A stretch of 64,000 nucleotides of DNA. It comes from Balanoglossus misakiensis (taxonomy: Eukaryota > Hemichordata). The notes under the pieces were generated by a model that ran no database searches, was not told where the DNA came from, and saw only the letters and a program-made list of their open reading frames with translations. The stretch covers positions 20,770,001 to 20,834,000 of the forward strand of contig CM082577.2 of the NCBI GenBank assembly GCA_040954595.2. Direction: 5' to 3'. Shown one piece after another: positions 1-11,693 of the stretch (position 1 is its first letter; the number at the start of each line of letters is the position of its first letter). Made by a program: the position numbers and the translations under genes.

Positions 1-42
1 TCAGACGAGAACCGGCTTTTTCTACGTGGTATGGCCGTAGGC
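1..42 (-). rRNA. 5S rRNA, partial (window edge)
   Basis: Only nt 1-42 are inside the window; the 3' part lies to the left. Confidence 0.95.
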
Positions 43-290
43 GAAAGATGGTTGAATTTCTCCTACTATAAACCTGAATCCTACACCATTGAACACATAG
101 TCCGACTTGGCTAATTTTTGTGGGTAACCGATCGACCTTCCATAGCTTATAAGGAAAGTGGGATAAAAAGATATGGTTTGTTTTGTTCTGCAAAAAGTGG
201 TTTTAGAATTCAGGCACTTTCAGAAAAGGAAGAAACGGACACTTGCCACAAAATATTATCCTTCAGGCTACTCTTTAATGGAAACGTTGG

Positions 291-296
291 AAAAAA
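291..296 (-). terminator. Pol III T-run terminator (representative unit)
   Basis: On the transcribed strand the mature 5S end is followed by TTCA (or TTCAA) and then a run of T. The run is T6 here and T4 to T8 across the array. This is the standard RNA polymerase III stop signal. The copy at 32210 has its run broken to TTCTTT; the copies at 21414, 28061, 29569 and 57461 have only T4. Confidence 0.8.
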
Positions 297-300
297 TGAA

Positions 301-418
301 GCCTACAGCACGTAGTATTCCCAGGCGGTCTCCCATCCAAGTACTAACTACGCCCAACGCAGGTTTGCTTCGGTGATCAGACGAGAACCGGCTTTTTCTA
401 CGTGGTATGGCCGTAGGC
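301..418 (-). rRNA. 5S rRNA copy 1
   Basis: First complete gene; equals the array consensus. Next start +377. Confidence 0.97.
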
Positions 419-442
419 GAAAGATGGTTGAACTTCTCCTAC

Positions 443-448
443 TATAAA
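443..448 (-). promoter_or_regulatory. TATA-like element upstream of 5S (representative unit)
   Basis: TTTATA lies at -30 to -25 relative to the 5S start at 418, and C is at -1. The element recurs in essentially every unit. Upstream TATA-like boxes at this distance are known for 5S genes of several invertebrates, plants and fungi, where they help place TFIIIB. The function here is inferred from position and conservation. The unit right of the 5S copy at 6704 carries TTTGTA instead. Confidence 0.7.
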
Positions 449-677
449 CCTCAATCCTACACCATTGAAAACATAGTCCGACTTGGCTAATTTTTGTGGG
501 TATCCGATCGACCTTCCATAGCTTATAAGGCAAGTGGGATAAAAAGATATGGTTTGTTTTGTTCTGCAAAAAGTGGTTTTAGAATTCAGGCACTTTCAGA
601 AAAGGAAGAAACGGACACTTGCCACAAAATATTATCCTTCAGGCTACTCTTTAATGGAAACGTTGGAAAAAAATGAA

Positions 678-795
678 GCCTACAGCACGTAGTATTCCCA
701 GGCGGTCTCCCATCCAAGTACTAACTACGCCCAACGCAGGTTTGCTTCGGTGATCAGACGACAACCGGCTTTTTCTATGTGGTATGGCCGTAGGC
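678..795 (-). rRNA. 5S rRNA copy 2
   Basis: C34G (loop) and G18A, which weakens helix II. Next +378. Confidence 0.95.
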
Positions 796-1055
796 GAAAG
801 ATGGTTGAATTTCTCCTACTATAAACCTGAATCCTACACCATTGAACACATAGTCCGACTTGGCTAATTTTTGTGGGTAACCGATCGACCTTCCATAGCT
901 TATAAGGCAAGTGGGATAAAAAGATATGGTTTGTTTTGTTCTGCAAAAAGTGGTTTTAGAATTCAGGCACTTTCAGAAAAGGAAGAAACGGACACTTGCC
1001 ACAAAATATTATCCTTCAGGCTACTCTTTAATGGAAACGTTGGAAAAAAAATGAA

Positions 1056-1173
1056 GCCTACAGCACGTAGTATTCCCAGGCGGTCTCCCATCCAAGTACT
1101 AACTACGCCCAACGCAGGTTTGCTTCGGTGATCAGACGAGAACCGGCTTTTTCTACGTGGTATGGCCGTAGGC
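1056..1173 (-). rRNA. 5S rRNA copy 3
   Basis: Consensus. Next +378. Confidence 0.96.
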
Positions 1174-1433
1174 GAAAGATGGTTGAATTTCTCCTACTAT
1201 AAACCTGAATCCTACACCATTGAACACATAGTCCGACTTGGCTAATTTTTGTGGGTAAACGATCGACCTTCCATAGCTTATAAGGCAAGTGGGATAAAAA
1301 GATATGGTTTGTTTTGTTCTGCAAAAAGTGGTTTTAGAATTCAGGCACTTTCAGAAAAGGAAGAAACGGACACTTGCCACAAAATATTATCCTTCAGGCT
1401 ACTCTTTAATGGAAACGTTGGAAAAAAAATGAA

Positions 1434-1551
1434 GCCTACAGCACGTAGTATTCCCAGGCGGTCTCCCATCCAAGTACTAACTACGCCCAACGCAGGTTTG
1501 CTTCGGTGATCAGACGAGAACCGGCTTTTTCTACGTGGTATGGCCGTAGGC
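1434..1551 (-). rRNA. 5S rRNA copy 4
   Basis: Consensus. Next +376. Confidence 0.96.
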
Positions 1552-1809
1552 GAAAGATGGTTGAATTTCTCCTACTATAAACCTGAATCCTACACCATTG
1601 AACACATAGTCCGACTTGGCTAATTTTTGTGGGTAACCGATCGACCTTCCATAGCTTATAAGGAAAGTGGGATAAAAAGATATGGTTTGTTTTGTTCTGC
1701 AAAAAGTGGTTTTAGAATTCAGGCACTTTCAGAAAAGGAAGAAACGGACACTTGCCACAAAATATTATCCTTCAGGCTACTCTTTAATTGAAACGTTGGA
1801 AAAAATGAA

Positions 1810-1927
1810 GCCTACAGCACGTAGAATTCCCAGGCGGTCTCCCATCCAAGTACTAACTACGCCCAACGCAGGTTTGCTTCGGTGATCAGACGAGAACCGG
1901 CTTTTTCTACGTGGTATGGCCGTAGGC
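1810..1927 (-). rRNA. 5S rRNA copy 5
   Basis: A103T. Next +378. Confidence 0.95.
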
Positions 1928-2187
1928 GAAAGATGGTTGAATTTCTCCTACTATAAACCTGAATCCTACACCATTGAACACATAGTCCGACTTGGCTAAT
2001 TTTTGTGGGTAACCGATCGACCTTCCATAGCTTATAAGGCAAGTGGGATAAAAAGATATGGTTTGTTTTGTTCTGCAAAAAGTGGTTTTAAAATTCAGAC
2101 ACTTGCAGAAAAGGAAGAAACGGACACTTGCCACAAAATATTATCCTTCAGGCTACTCTTTAATGGAAACGTTGGAAAAAAAATGAA

Positions 2188-2305
2188 GCCTACAGCACGT
2201 AGTATTCCCAGGCGGTCTCCCATCCAAGTACTAACTACGCCCAACGGAGGTTTGCTTCGGTGATCAGACGAGAACCAGCTTTTTCTACGTGGTATGGCCG
2301 TAGGC
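2188..2305 (-). rRNA. 5S rRNA copy 6
   Basis: G59C and C29T. Next +376. Confidence 0.95.
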
Positions 2306-2563
2306 GAAAGATGGTTGAATTTCTCCTACTATAAACCTGAATCCTACACCATTGAACACATAGTCCGACTTGGCTAATTTTTGTGGGTAACCGATCGACC
2401 TTCCATAGCTTATAAGGCAAGTGGGATAAAAAGATATGGTTTGTTTTGTTCTGCAAAAAGTGGTTTTAGAATTCAGGCACTTTCAGAAAAGGAAGAAACG
2501 GACACTTGCCACAAAATATTATCCTTCAGGCTACTCTTTAATGGAAACGTTGGAAAAAATGAA

Positions 2564-2681
2564 GCCTACAGCACGTAGTATTCCCAGGCGGTCTCCCATC
2601 CAAGTACTAACTACGCCCAACGCAGGTTTGCTTCGGTGATCAGACGAGAACCGGCTTTTTCTACGTGGTATGGCCGTAGGC
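2564..2681 (-). rRNA. 5S rRNA copy 7
   Basis: Consensus. Next +377. Confidence 0.96.
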
Positions 2682-2940
2682 GAAAGATGGTTGAATTTCT
2701 CCTACTATAAACCTGAATCCTACACCATTGAACACATAGTCCGACTTGGCTAATTTTTGTGGGTAACCGATCGACCTTCCATAGCTTATAAGGCAAGTGG
2801 GATAAAAAGATATGGTTTGTTTTGTTCTGCAAAAGTGGTTTTAAAATTCAGACACTTGCAGAAAAGGAAGAAACGGACACTTGCCACAAAATATTATCCT
2901 TCAGGCTACTCTTTAATGGAAACGTTGGAAAAAAAATGAA

Positions 2941-3058
2941 GCCTACAGCACGTAGTATTCCCAGGCGGTCTCCCATCCAAGTACTAACTACGCCCAACGC
3001 AGGTTTTCTTCGGTGATCAGACGAGAACCGGCTTTTTCTACGTGGTATGGCCGTAGGC
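2941..3058 (-). rRNA. 5S rRNA copy 8
   Basis: C52A, in the box A region. Next +377. Confidence 0.95.
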
Positions 3059-3317
3059 GAAAGATGGTTGAATTTCTCCTACTATAAACCTGAATCCTAC
3101 ACCATTGAACACATAGTCCGACTTGGCTAATTTTTGTGGGTAACCGATCGACCTTCCATAGCTTATAAGGCAAGTGGGATAAAAAGATATGGTTTGTTTT
3201 GTTCTGCAAAAAGTGGTTTTAGAATTCAGGCACTTTCAGAAAAGGAAGAAACGGACACTTGCCACAAAATATTATCCTTCAGGCTACTCTTTAATGGAAA
3301 CGTTGGAAAAAAATGAA

Positions 3318-3435
3318 GCCTACAGCACGTAGTATTCCCAGGCGGTCTCCCATCCAAGTACTAACTACGCCCAACGCAGGTTTGCTTCGGTGATCAGACG
3401 AGAACCGGCTTTTTCTACGTGGTATGGCCGTAGGC
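3318..3435 (-). rRNA. 5S rRNA copy 9
   Basis: Consensus. Next +375. Confidence 0.96.
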
Positions 3436-3692
3436 GAAAGATGGTTGAATTTCTCCTACTATAAACCTGAATCCTACACCATTGAACACATAGTCCGACT
3501 TGGCTAATTTTTGTGGGTAACCGATCGACCTTCCATAGCTTATAAGGCAAGTAGGATCAAAAATATGGTCTGTTTTGTTTTGCAAAAGTGGTTTTAAAAT
3601 TCAGACACTTGCAGAAAGAGGAAGAAACCGACACTTGCGACAAAATATTATCCTTCAGGCTACTCTTTAATGGAAACGTTGGAAAAAATGAA

Positions 3693-3810
3693 GCCTACAG
3701 CACGTAGTATTCCCAGGCGGTCTCCCATCCAAGTACTAACTACGCCCAACGCAGGTTTTCTTCGGTGATCAGACGAGAACCGGCTTTTTCTACGTGGTAT
3801 GGCCGTAGGC
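3693..3810 (-). rRNA. 5S rRNA copy 10
   Basis: C52A, shared with copy 8. Next +377. Confidence 0.95.
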
Positions 3811-4069
3811 GAAAGATGGTTGAATTTCTCCTACTATAAACCTGAATCCTACACCATTGAACACATAGTCCGACTTGGCTAATTTTTGTGGGTAACCGAT
3901 CGACCTTCCATAGCTTATAAGGCAAGTGGGATAAAAAGATATGGTTTGTTTTGTTCTGCAAAAAGTGGTTTTAGAATTCAGGCACTTTCAGAAAAGGAAG
4001 AAACGGACACTTGCCACAAAATATTATCCTTCAGGCTACTCTTTAATGGAAACGTTGGAAAAAAATGAA

Positions 4070-4187
4070 GCCTACAGCACGTAGTATTCCCAGGCGGTCT
4101 CCCATCCAAGTACTAACTACGCCCAACGCAGGTTTGCTTCGGTGATCAGACGAGAACCGGCTTTTTCTACGTGGTATGGCCGTAGGC
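4070..4187 (-). rRNA. 5S rRNA copy 11
   Basis: Consensus. Next +374. Confidence 0.96.
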
Positions 4188-4443
4188 GAAAGATGGCTGA
4201 ATTTCTCCTACTATAAACCTGAATCCTACACCATTGAACACATAGTCCGACTTGGCTAATTTTTGTGGGTAACCGATCGACCTTCCATAGCTTATAAGGC
4301 AAGTAGGATCAAAAATATGGTTTGTTTTGTTTTGCAAAAGTGGTTTTAAAATTCAGACACATGCAGAAAGAGGAAGAAACGGACACTTGCGACAAAATAT
4401 TATCCTTCAGGCTACTCTTTAATGGAAACGTTGGAAAAATGAA

Positions 4444-4561
4444 GCCTACAGCACGTAGTATTCCCAGGCGGTCTCCCATCCAAGTACTAACTACGCCCAA
4501 CGTAGGTTTGCTTCGGTGATCAGACGAGAACCGGCTTTTTCTACGTGGTATGGCCGTAGGC
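4444..4561 (-). rRNA. 5S rRNA copy 12
   Basis: G59A; T5 terminator. Next +379. Confidence 0.95.
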
Positions 4562-4822
4562 GAAAGATGGTTGAATTTCTCCTACTATAAACCTGAATCC
4601 TAAACCATTGAACACATAGTCCGACTTGGCTAATTTTTGTGGGTAACCGATCGACCTTCCATAGCTTATAAGGCAAGTGGGATAAAAAGATATGGTTTGT
4701 TTTGTTCTGCAAAAAGTGGTTTTAGAATTCAGGCACTTTCAGAAAAGGAAGAAACGGACACTTGCCACAAAATATTATCCTTCAGGCTACTCTTTAATGG
4801 AAACGTTGGGGAAAAAAATGAA

Positions 4823-4940
4823 GCCTACAGCACGTAGTATTCCCAGGCGGTCTCCCATCCAAGTACTAACTACGCCCAACGCAGGTTTGCTTCGGTGATC
4901 AGACGAGAACCGGCTTTTTCTACGTGGTATGGCCGTAGGC
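4823..4940 (-). rRNA. 5S rRNA copy 13
   Basis: Consensus. Next +375. Confidence 0.96.
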
Positions 4941-5197
4941 GAAAGATGGTTGAATTTCTCCTACTATAAACCTGAATCCTACACCATTGAACACATAGTC
5001 CGACTTGGCTAATTTTTGTGGGTAACCGATCGACCTTCCATAGCTTATAAGGCAAGTAGGATCAAAAATATGGTTTGTTTTGTTTTGCAAAAGTGGTTTT
5101 AAAATTCAGACACTTGCAGAAAGAGGAAGAAACGGACCCTTGCGACAAAATATTATCCTTCAGGCTACTCTTTAATGGAAACGTTGGAAAAAATGAA

Positions 5198-5315
5198 GCC
5201 TACAGCACGTAGTATTCCCAGGCGGTCTCCCATCCAAGTACTAACTACGCCCAACGCAGGTTTGCTTCGGTGAACAGACGAGAACCGGCTTTTTCTACGT
5301 GGTATGGCCGTAGGC
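5198..5315 (-). rRNA. 5S rRNA copy 14
   Basis: A42T. Next +375. Confidence 0.95.
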
Positions 5316-5572
5316 GAAAGATGGTTGAATTTCTCCTACTATAAACCTGAATCCTACACCATTGAACACATAGTCCGACTTGGCTAATTTTTGTGGGTAA
5401 CCGATCGACCTTCCATAGCTTATAAGGCAAGTAGGATCAAAAATATGGTTTGTTTTGTTTTGCAAAAGTGGTTTTAAAATTCAGACACTTGCAGAAAGAG
5501 GAAGAAACGGACACTTGCCACAAAATATTATCCTTCAGGCTACTCTTTAATGGAAACGTTGGAAAAAATGAA

Positions 5573-5690
5573 GCCTACAGCACGTAGTATTCCCAGGCGG
5601 TCTCCCATCCAAGTACTAACTACGCCCAACGCAGGTTTGCTTCGGTGAACAGACGAGAACCGGCTTTTTCTACGTGGTATGGCCGTAGGC
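5573..5690 (-). rRNA. 5S rRNA copy 15
   Basis: A42T, shared with its left neighbour. Next +377. Confidence 0.95.
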
Positions 5691-5949
5691 GAAAGATGGT
5701 TGAATTTCTCCTACTATAAACCTGAATCCTACACCATTGAACACATAGTCCGACTTGGCTAATTTTTGTGGGTAACCGATCGACCTTCCATAGCTTATAA
5801 GGCAAGTGGGATAAAAAGATATGGTTTGTTTTGTTCTGCAAAAAGTGGTTTTAGAATTCAGGCACTTTCAGAAAAGGAAGAAACGGACACTTGCCACAAA
5901 ATATTATCCTTCAGGCTACTCTTTAATGGAAACGTTGGAAAAAAATGAA

Positions 5950-6067
5950 GCCTACAGCACGTAGTATTCCCAGGCGGTCTCCCATCCAAGTACTAACTAC
6001 GCCCAACGCAGGTTTGCTTCGGTGATCAGACGAGAACCGGCTTTTTCTACGTGGTATGGCCGTAGGC
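5950..6067 (-). rRNA. 5S rRNA copy 16
   Basis: Consensus. Next +377. Confidence 0.96.
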
Positions 6068-6326
6068 GAAAGATGGTTGAATTTCTCCTACTATAAACCT
6101 GAATCCTACACCATTGAACACATAGTCCGACTTGGCTAATTTTTGTGGGTAACCGATCGACTTTCCATAGCTTATAAGGCAAGTAGGATCAAAAAATATG
6201 GTTTGTTTTGTTTTGCAAAAGTGGTTTTAAAATTCAGACACTTGCACAAAGAGGAAGAAACGGACACTTGCGACAAAAAATTATCCTTCAGGCTACTCTT
6301 TAATGGAAACGTTGGAAAAAATTGAA

Positions 6327-6444
6327 GCCTACAGCACGTAGTATTCCCAGGCGGTCTCCCATCCAAGTACTAACTACGCCCAACGCAGGTTTGCTTCGGT
6401 GATCAGACGAGAACCGGCTTTTTCTACGTAGTATGGCCGTAGGC
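6327..6444 (-). rRNA. 5S rRNA copy 17
   Basis: C15T, in helix II. Next +377. Confidence 0.95.
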
Positions 6445-6703
6445 GAAAGATGGTTGAATTTCTCCTGCTATAAACCTGAATCCTACACCATTGAACACAT
6501 AGTCCGACTTGGCTAATTTTTGTGGGTAACCGATCGACCTTCCATAGCTTATAAGGCAAGTGGGATAAAAAGATATGGTTTGTTTTGTTCTGCAAAAAGT
6601 GGTTTTAGAATTCAGGCACTTTCAGAAAAGGAAGAAACGGACACTTGCCACAAAATATTATCCTTCAGGCTACTCATTAATGGAAACGTTGGAAAAAAAT
6701 GAA

Positions 6704-6821
6704 GCCTACAGCACGTAGTATTCCCAGGCGGTCTCCCATCCGAGTACTAACTACGCCCAACGCAGGTTTGCTTCGGTGATCAGACGAGAACCGGCTTTTT
6801 CTACGTGGTATGGCCGTAGGC
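6704..6821 (-). rRNA. 5S rRNA copy 18
   Basis: T80C. Its upstream TATA-like box is mutated to TTTGTA. Next +377. Confidence 0.94.
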
Positions 6822-7080
6822 GAAAGATGGTTGAATTTCTCCTACTACAAACCTGAATCCACACCATTGAACACATAGTCCGACTTGGCTAATTTTTGTG
6901 GGTAACCGATCGACCTTCCATAGCTTATAAGGCAAGTAGGATCAAAAAATACGATTTGTTTTGTTTTGCAAAAAGTCATTTTAAAATTCAGACACTTGCA
7001 GAAAGAGGAAGAAACGGACACTTGCGACAAAATATTATCCTTCAGGCTACTCTTTAATGGAAACTTTGGAAAAAATTGAA

Positions 7081-7198
7081 GCCTACAGCACGTAGTATTC
7101 CCAGGCGGTCTCCCATCCAAGTACTAACTACGCCCAACGCAGGTTTGCTTCGGTGATCAGACGAGAACCGGCTTTTTCTACGTGGTATGGCCGTAGGC
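7081..7198 (-). rRNA. 5S rRNA copy 19
   Basis: Consensus. Next +378. Confidence 0.96.
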
Positions 7199-7458
7199 GA
7201 AATATGGTTGAATTTCTCCTACTATAAACCTGAATCCTACACCATTGAACACATAGTCCGACTTGGCTAATTTTTGTGGGTAACCGATCGACCTTCCATA
7301 GCTTATAAGGCAAGTAGGATAAAAAAATATGGTTTGTTTTGTCTTGCAAAAAGTGGTTTTAAAATTCAGACATTTGCAGAAAGAGGAAGAAACGGACACT
7401 TGCGACAAAATATTATCCTTCAGGCTACTCTTTAATGGAAACGTTGGAAAAAATTGAA

Positions 7459-7576
7459 GACTACAGCACGTAGTATTCCCAGGCGGTCTCCCATCCAAGT
7501 ACTAACTACGCCCAACGCAGGTTTGCTTCGGTGATCAGACGAGAACCGGCTTTTTCTACGTGGTATGGCCGTAGGC
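7459..7576 (-). rRNA. 5S rRNA copy 20
   Basis: G117T, in the 3' strand of helix I. Next +379. Confidence 0.95.
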
Positions 7577-7837
7577 GAAAGACGGTTGAATTTCTCCTAC
7601 TATAAACCTGAATCCTACACCATTGAACACATAGTCCGACTTGGCTAATTTTTGTGGGTAACCGATCGACCTTCCATAGCTTATAAGGCAAGTAGGATAA
7701 AAAAAATATGGTTTGTTTTGTTTTGCAAAAAGTGGTTTTAAAATTCAGACACTTGCAGAAAGAGGAAGAAACGGACACTTGCGACAAAATATTATCCTTC
7801 AGACTACTCTTTAATGGAAACGTTGGAAAAAATTGAA

Positions 7838-7955
7838 GACTACAGCACGTAGTATTCCCAGGCGGTCTCCCATCCAAGTACTAACTACGCCCAACGCAGG
7901 TTTGCTTCGGTGATCAGACGAGAACAGGCTTTTTCTACGTGGTATGGCCGTAGGC
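7838..7955 (-). rRNA. 5S rRNA copy 21
   Basis: G117T and G30T. Next +378. Confidence 0.95.
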
Positions 7956-8215
7956 GAAAGATGGTTGAATTTCTCCTACTATAAACTTGAATCCTACACC
8001 ATTGAACACATAGTCCGACTTGGCTAATTTTTGTGGGTAACCGATCGACCTTCCATAGCTTATAAGGCAAGTAGGATCAAAAAATACGGTTTGTTTTGTT
8101 TTGCAAAAAGTGATTTTAAAATTCAGACACTTGCAGAAAGAGGAAGAAACGGACACTTGCAACAAAATATTATCCTTCAGGCTACTCTTTAATGGAAACG
8201 TTGGAAAAAATTGAA

Positions 8216-8333
8216 GCCTACAGCACGTAGTATTTCCAGGCGGTCTCCCATCCAAGTACTAACTACGCCCAACGCAGGTTTGCTTCGGTGATCAGACGAG
8301 AACCGGCTTTTTCTACGTGGTATGGCCGTAGGC
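8216..8333 (-). rRNA. 5S rRNA copy 22
   Basis: G99A. Next +377. Confidence 0.95.
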
Positions 8334-8592
8334 GAAATATGGTTGAATTTCTCCTACTATAAACCTCAATCCTACACCATTGAACACATAGTCCGACTTG
8401 GCTAATTTTTGTGGGTAACCGATCGACCTTCCATAGCTTATAAGGCAAGTAGGATAAAAAAATATGGTTTGTTTTGTTTTGCAAAAAGTGGTTTTAAAAT
8501 TCAGACACTTGCAGAAAAGGAAGAAACGGACACTTGCGACAAAATATTATCCTTCAGGCTACTCTTTAATGGAAACGTTGGAAAAAATTGAA

Positions 8593-8710
8593 GCCTACAG
8601 CATGTAGTATTCCCAGGCGGTCTCCCATCCAAGTACTAACTACGCCCAACGCAGGTTTGCTTCGGTGATCAGACGAGAACCGGCTTTTTCTACATGGTAT
8701 GGCCGTAGGC
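8593..8710 (-). rRNA. 5S rRNA copy 23
   Basis: G108A and C17T. Next +378. Confidence 0.95.
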
Positions 8711-8970
8711 GAAAGACGGTTGAATTTCTCCTACTATAAACCTGAATCCTACACCATTGAACACATAGTCCGACTTGGCTAATTATTGTGGGTAACCGAT
8801 CGACCTTCCATAGCTTATAAGGCAAGTGGGATAAAAAAAAATATGGTTTGTTTTGTTTTGCAAAAAGTGGTTTTAGAATTCAGGCACTTTCAGAAAAGGA
8901 AGAAACGGACACTTGCGACAAAATATTATCCTTCAGGCTACTCTTTAATGGAAACGTTGGAAAAAATGAA

Positions 8971-9088
8971 GCCTACAGCACGTAGTATTCCTAGGCGGTC
9001 TCCCATCCAAGTACTAACTACGCCCAACGCAGGTTTGCTTCGGTGATCAGACGAGAACCGGCTTTTTCTACGTGGTATGGCCGTAGGC
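8971..9088 (-). rRNA. 5S rRNA copy 24
   Basis: G97A. The following unit is the short 355-bp class. Confidence 0.95.
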
Positions 9089-9325
9089 GAAAGATGGTTG
9101 AATTTCTCCTACTATAAACCTGAATCCTACACCATTCAACACATAGTCCGACTTGGCTAATTTTTGTGGGTAACCGATCGACCTTCCATAGCTTATAAGG
9201 CAAGTAGGATAAAAAGATATGGTTTGTTTTGTTCTGCAAAAAGTGGTTTTAGAATTCAGGCACTTTCAGAAAAGGAAGAAACGGACACAAAATATTATCC
9301 TTCAGGCTACTCTTTAAAAAATGAA

Positions 9326-9443
9326 GCCTACAGCACGTAGTATTCCCAGGCGGTCTCCCATCCAAGTACTAACTACGCCCAACGCAGGTTTGCTTCGGTG
9401 ATCAGACGAGAACCGGCTTTTTCTACGTGGTATGGCCGTAGGC
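9326..9443 (-). rRNA. 5S rRNA copy 25
   Basis: Consensus. Next +378. Confidence 0.96.
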
Positions 9444-9703
9444 GAAAGATGGTTGAATTTCTCCTACTATAAACCTGAATCCTACACCATTGAACACATA
9501 GTCCGACTTGGCTAATTTTTGTGGGTAACCGATCGACCTTCCATAGCTTATAAGGCAAGTGGGATAAAAAAAAATATGGTTTGTTTTGTTCTGCAAAAAG
9601 TGGTTTTAGAATTCAGGCACTTTCAGAAAAGGAAGAAACGGACACTTGCGACAAAATATTATCCTTCAGGCTACTCTTTAATGGAAACGTTGGAAAAAAT
9701 GAA

Positions 9704-9821
9704 GCCTACAGCACGTAGTATTCCCAGGCGGTCTCCCATCCAAGTACTAACTACGCCCAACGCAGGTTTGCTTCGGTGATCAGACGAGAACCGGCTTTTT
9801 CTACGTGGTATGGCCGTAGGC
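9704..9821 (-). rRNA. 5S rRNA copy 26
   Basis: Consensus. Next +377. Confidence 0.96.
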
Positions 9822-10080
9822 GAAAGATGGTTGAATTTCTCCTACTATAAACCTGAATCCTACACCATTAAACACATAGTCCGACTTGGCTAATTATTGT
9901 GGGTAACCGATCGACCTTCCATAGCTTATAAGGCAAGTGGGATAAAAAAAATATGGTTTGTTTTGTTCTGCAAAAAGTGGTTTTAGAATTCAGGCACTTT
10001 CAGAAAAGGAAGAAACGGACACTTGCGACAAAATATTATCCTTCAGGCTACTCTTTAATGGAAACGTTGGAAAAAATGAA

Positions 10081-10198
10081 GCCTACAGCACGTAGTATTC
10101 CCAGGCGGTCTCCCATCCAAGTACTAACTACGCCCAACGCAGGTTTGCTTCGGTGATCAGACGAGAACCGGCTTTTTCTACGTGGTATGGCCGTAGGC
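10081..10198 (-). rRNA. 5S rRNA copy 27
   Basis: Consensus. Next +362. Confidence 0.96.
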
Positions 10199-10442
10199 GA
10201 AAGATGGTTGAATTTCTCCTACTATAAACCTGAATCCTACACCATTAAACACGTAGTCCGACTTGGCTAATTATTGTGGGTAACCGATCGACCTTCCATA
10301 GCTTATAAGGCAAGTAGGATAAAAAGATATGGTTTGTTTTGTTCTGCAAAAAGTGGTTTTAGAATTCAGGCACTTTCAGAAAAGGAAGAAACTGACACTT
10401 GCCACAAAATATTATCCTTCAGGCTACTCTTTAAAAAATGAA

Positions 10443-10560
10443 GCCTACAGCACGTAGTATTCCCAGGCGGTCTCCCATCCAAGTACTAACTACGCCCAAC
10501 GCAGGTTTGCTTCGGTGATCAGACGAGAACCGGCTTTTTCTACGTGGTATGGCCGTAGGC
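10443..10560 (-). rRNA. 5S rRNA copy 28
   Basis: Consensus. Next +378. Confidence 0.96.
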
Positions 10561-10820
10561 GAAAGATGGTTGAATTTCTCCTACTATAAACCTGAATCCT
10601 ACACCATTAAACACATAGTCCGACTTGGCTTATTATTGCGGGTTACCGATCGACCTTCCATAGCTTATAAGGCAAGTGGGATAAAAAAAAATATGGTTTG
10701 TTTTGTTCTGCAAAAAGTGGTTTTAGAATTCAGGCACTTTCAGAAAAGGAAGAAACGGACACTTGCGACAAAATATTATCCTTCAGGCTACTCTTTAATG
10801 GAAACGTTGGAAAAAATGAA

Positions 10821-10938
10821 GCCTACAGCACGTAGTATTCCCAGGCGGTCTCCCATCCAAGTACTAACTACGCCCAACGCAGGTTTGCTTCGGTGATCAG
10901 ACGAGAACCGGCTTTTTCTACGTGGTATGGCCGTAGGC
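10821..10938 (-). rRNA. 5S rRNA copy 29
   Basis: Consensus. Next +378. Confidence 0.96.
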
Positions 10939-11198
10939 GAAACATGGTTGAATTTCTCCTACTATAAACCTGAATCCTACACCATTAAACACATAGTCCG
11001 ACTTGGCTAATTATTGTGGGTAACCGATCGACCTTCCATAGCTTATAAGGCAAGTGGGATAAAAAAAAATATGGTTTGTTTTGTTCTGCAAATAGTGGTT
11101 TTAGAATTCTGGCACTTTCAGAAAAGGAAGAAACGGACACTTGCGACAAAATATTATCCTTCAGGCTACTCTTTAATGGAAACGTTGGAAAAAATGAA

Positions 11199-11316
11199 GC
11201 CTACAGCACGTAGTATTCCCAGGCGGTCTCCCATCCAAGTACTAACTACGCCCAACGCAGGTTTGCTTCGGTGATCAGACGAGAACCGGCTTTTTCTACG
11301 TGGTATGGCCGTAGGC
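11199..11316 (-). rRNA. 5S rRNA copy 30
   Basis: Consensus. Next +377. Confidence 0.96.
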
Positions 11317-11575
11317 GAAAGATGGTTGAATTTCTCCTACTATAAACCTGAATCCTACACCATTAAACACATAGTCCGACTTGGCTAATTATTGTGGGTA
11401 ACCGATCGACCTTCCATAGCTTATAAGGCAAGTGGGATAAAAAAAATATGGTTTGTTTTGTTCTGCAAAAAGTGGTTTTAGAATTCAGGCACTTTCAGAA
11501 AAGGAAGAAACGGACACTTGCGACAAAATATTATCCTTCAGGCTACTCTTTAATGGAAACGTTGGAAAAAATGAA

Positions 11576-11693
11576 GCCTACAGCACGTAGTATTCCCAGG
11601 CGGTCTCCCATCCAAGTACTAACTACGCCCAACGCAGGTTTGCTTCGGTGATCAGACGAGAACCGGCTTTTTCTACGTGGTATGGCCGTAGGC
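11576..11693 (-). rRNA. 5S rRNA copy 31
   Basis: Consensus. Next +362. Confidence 0.96.
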
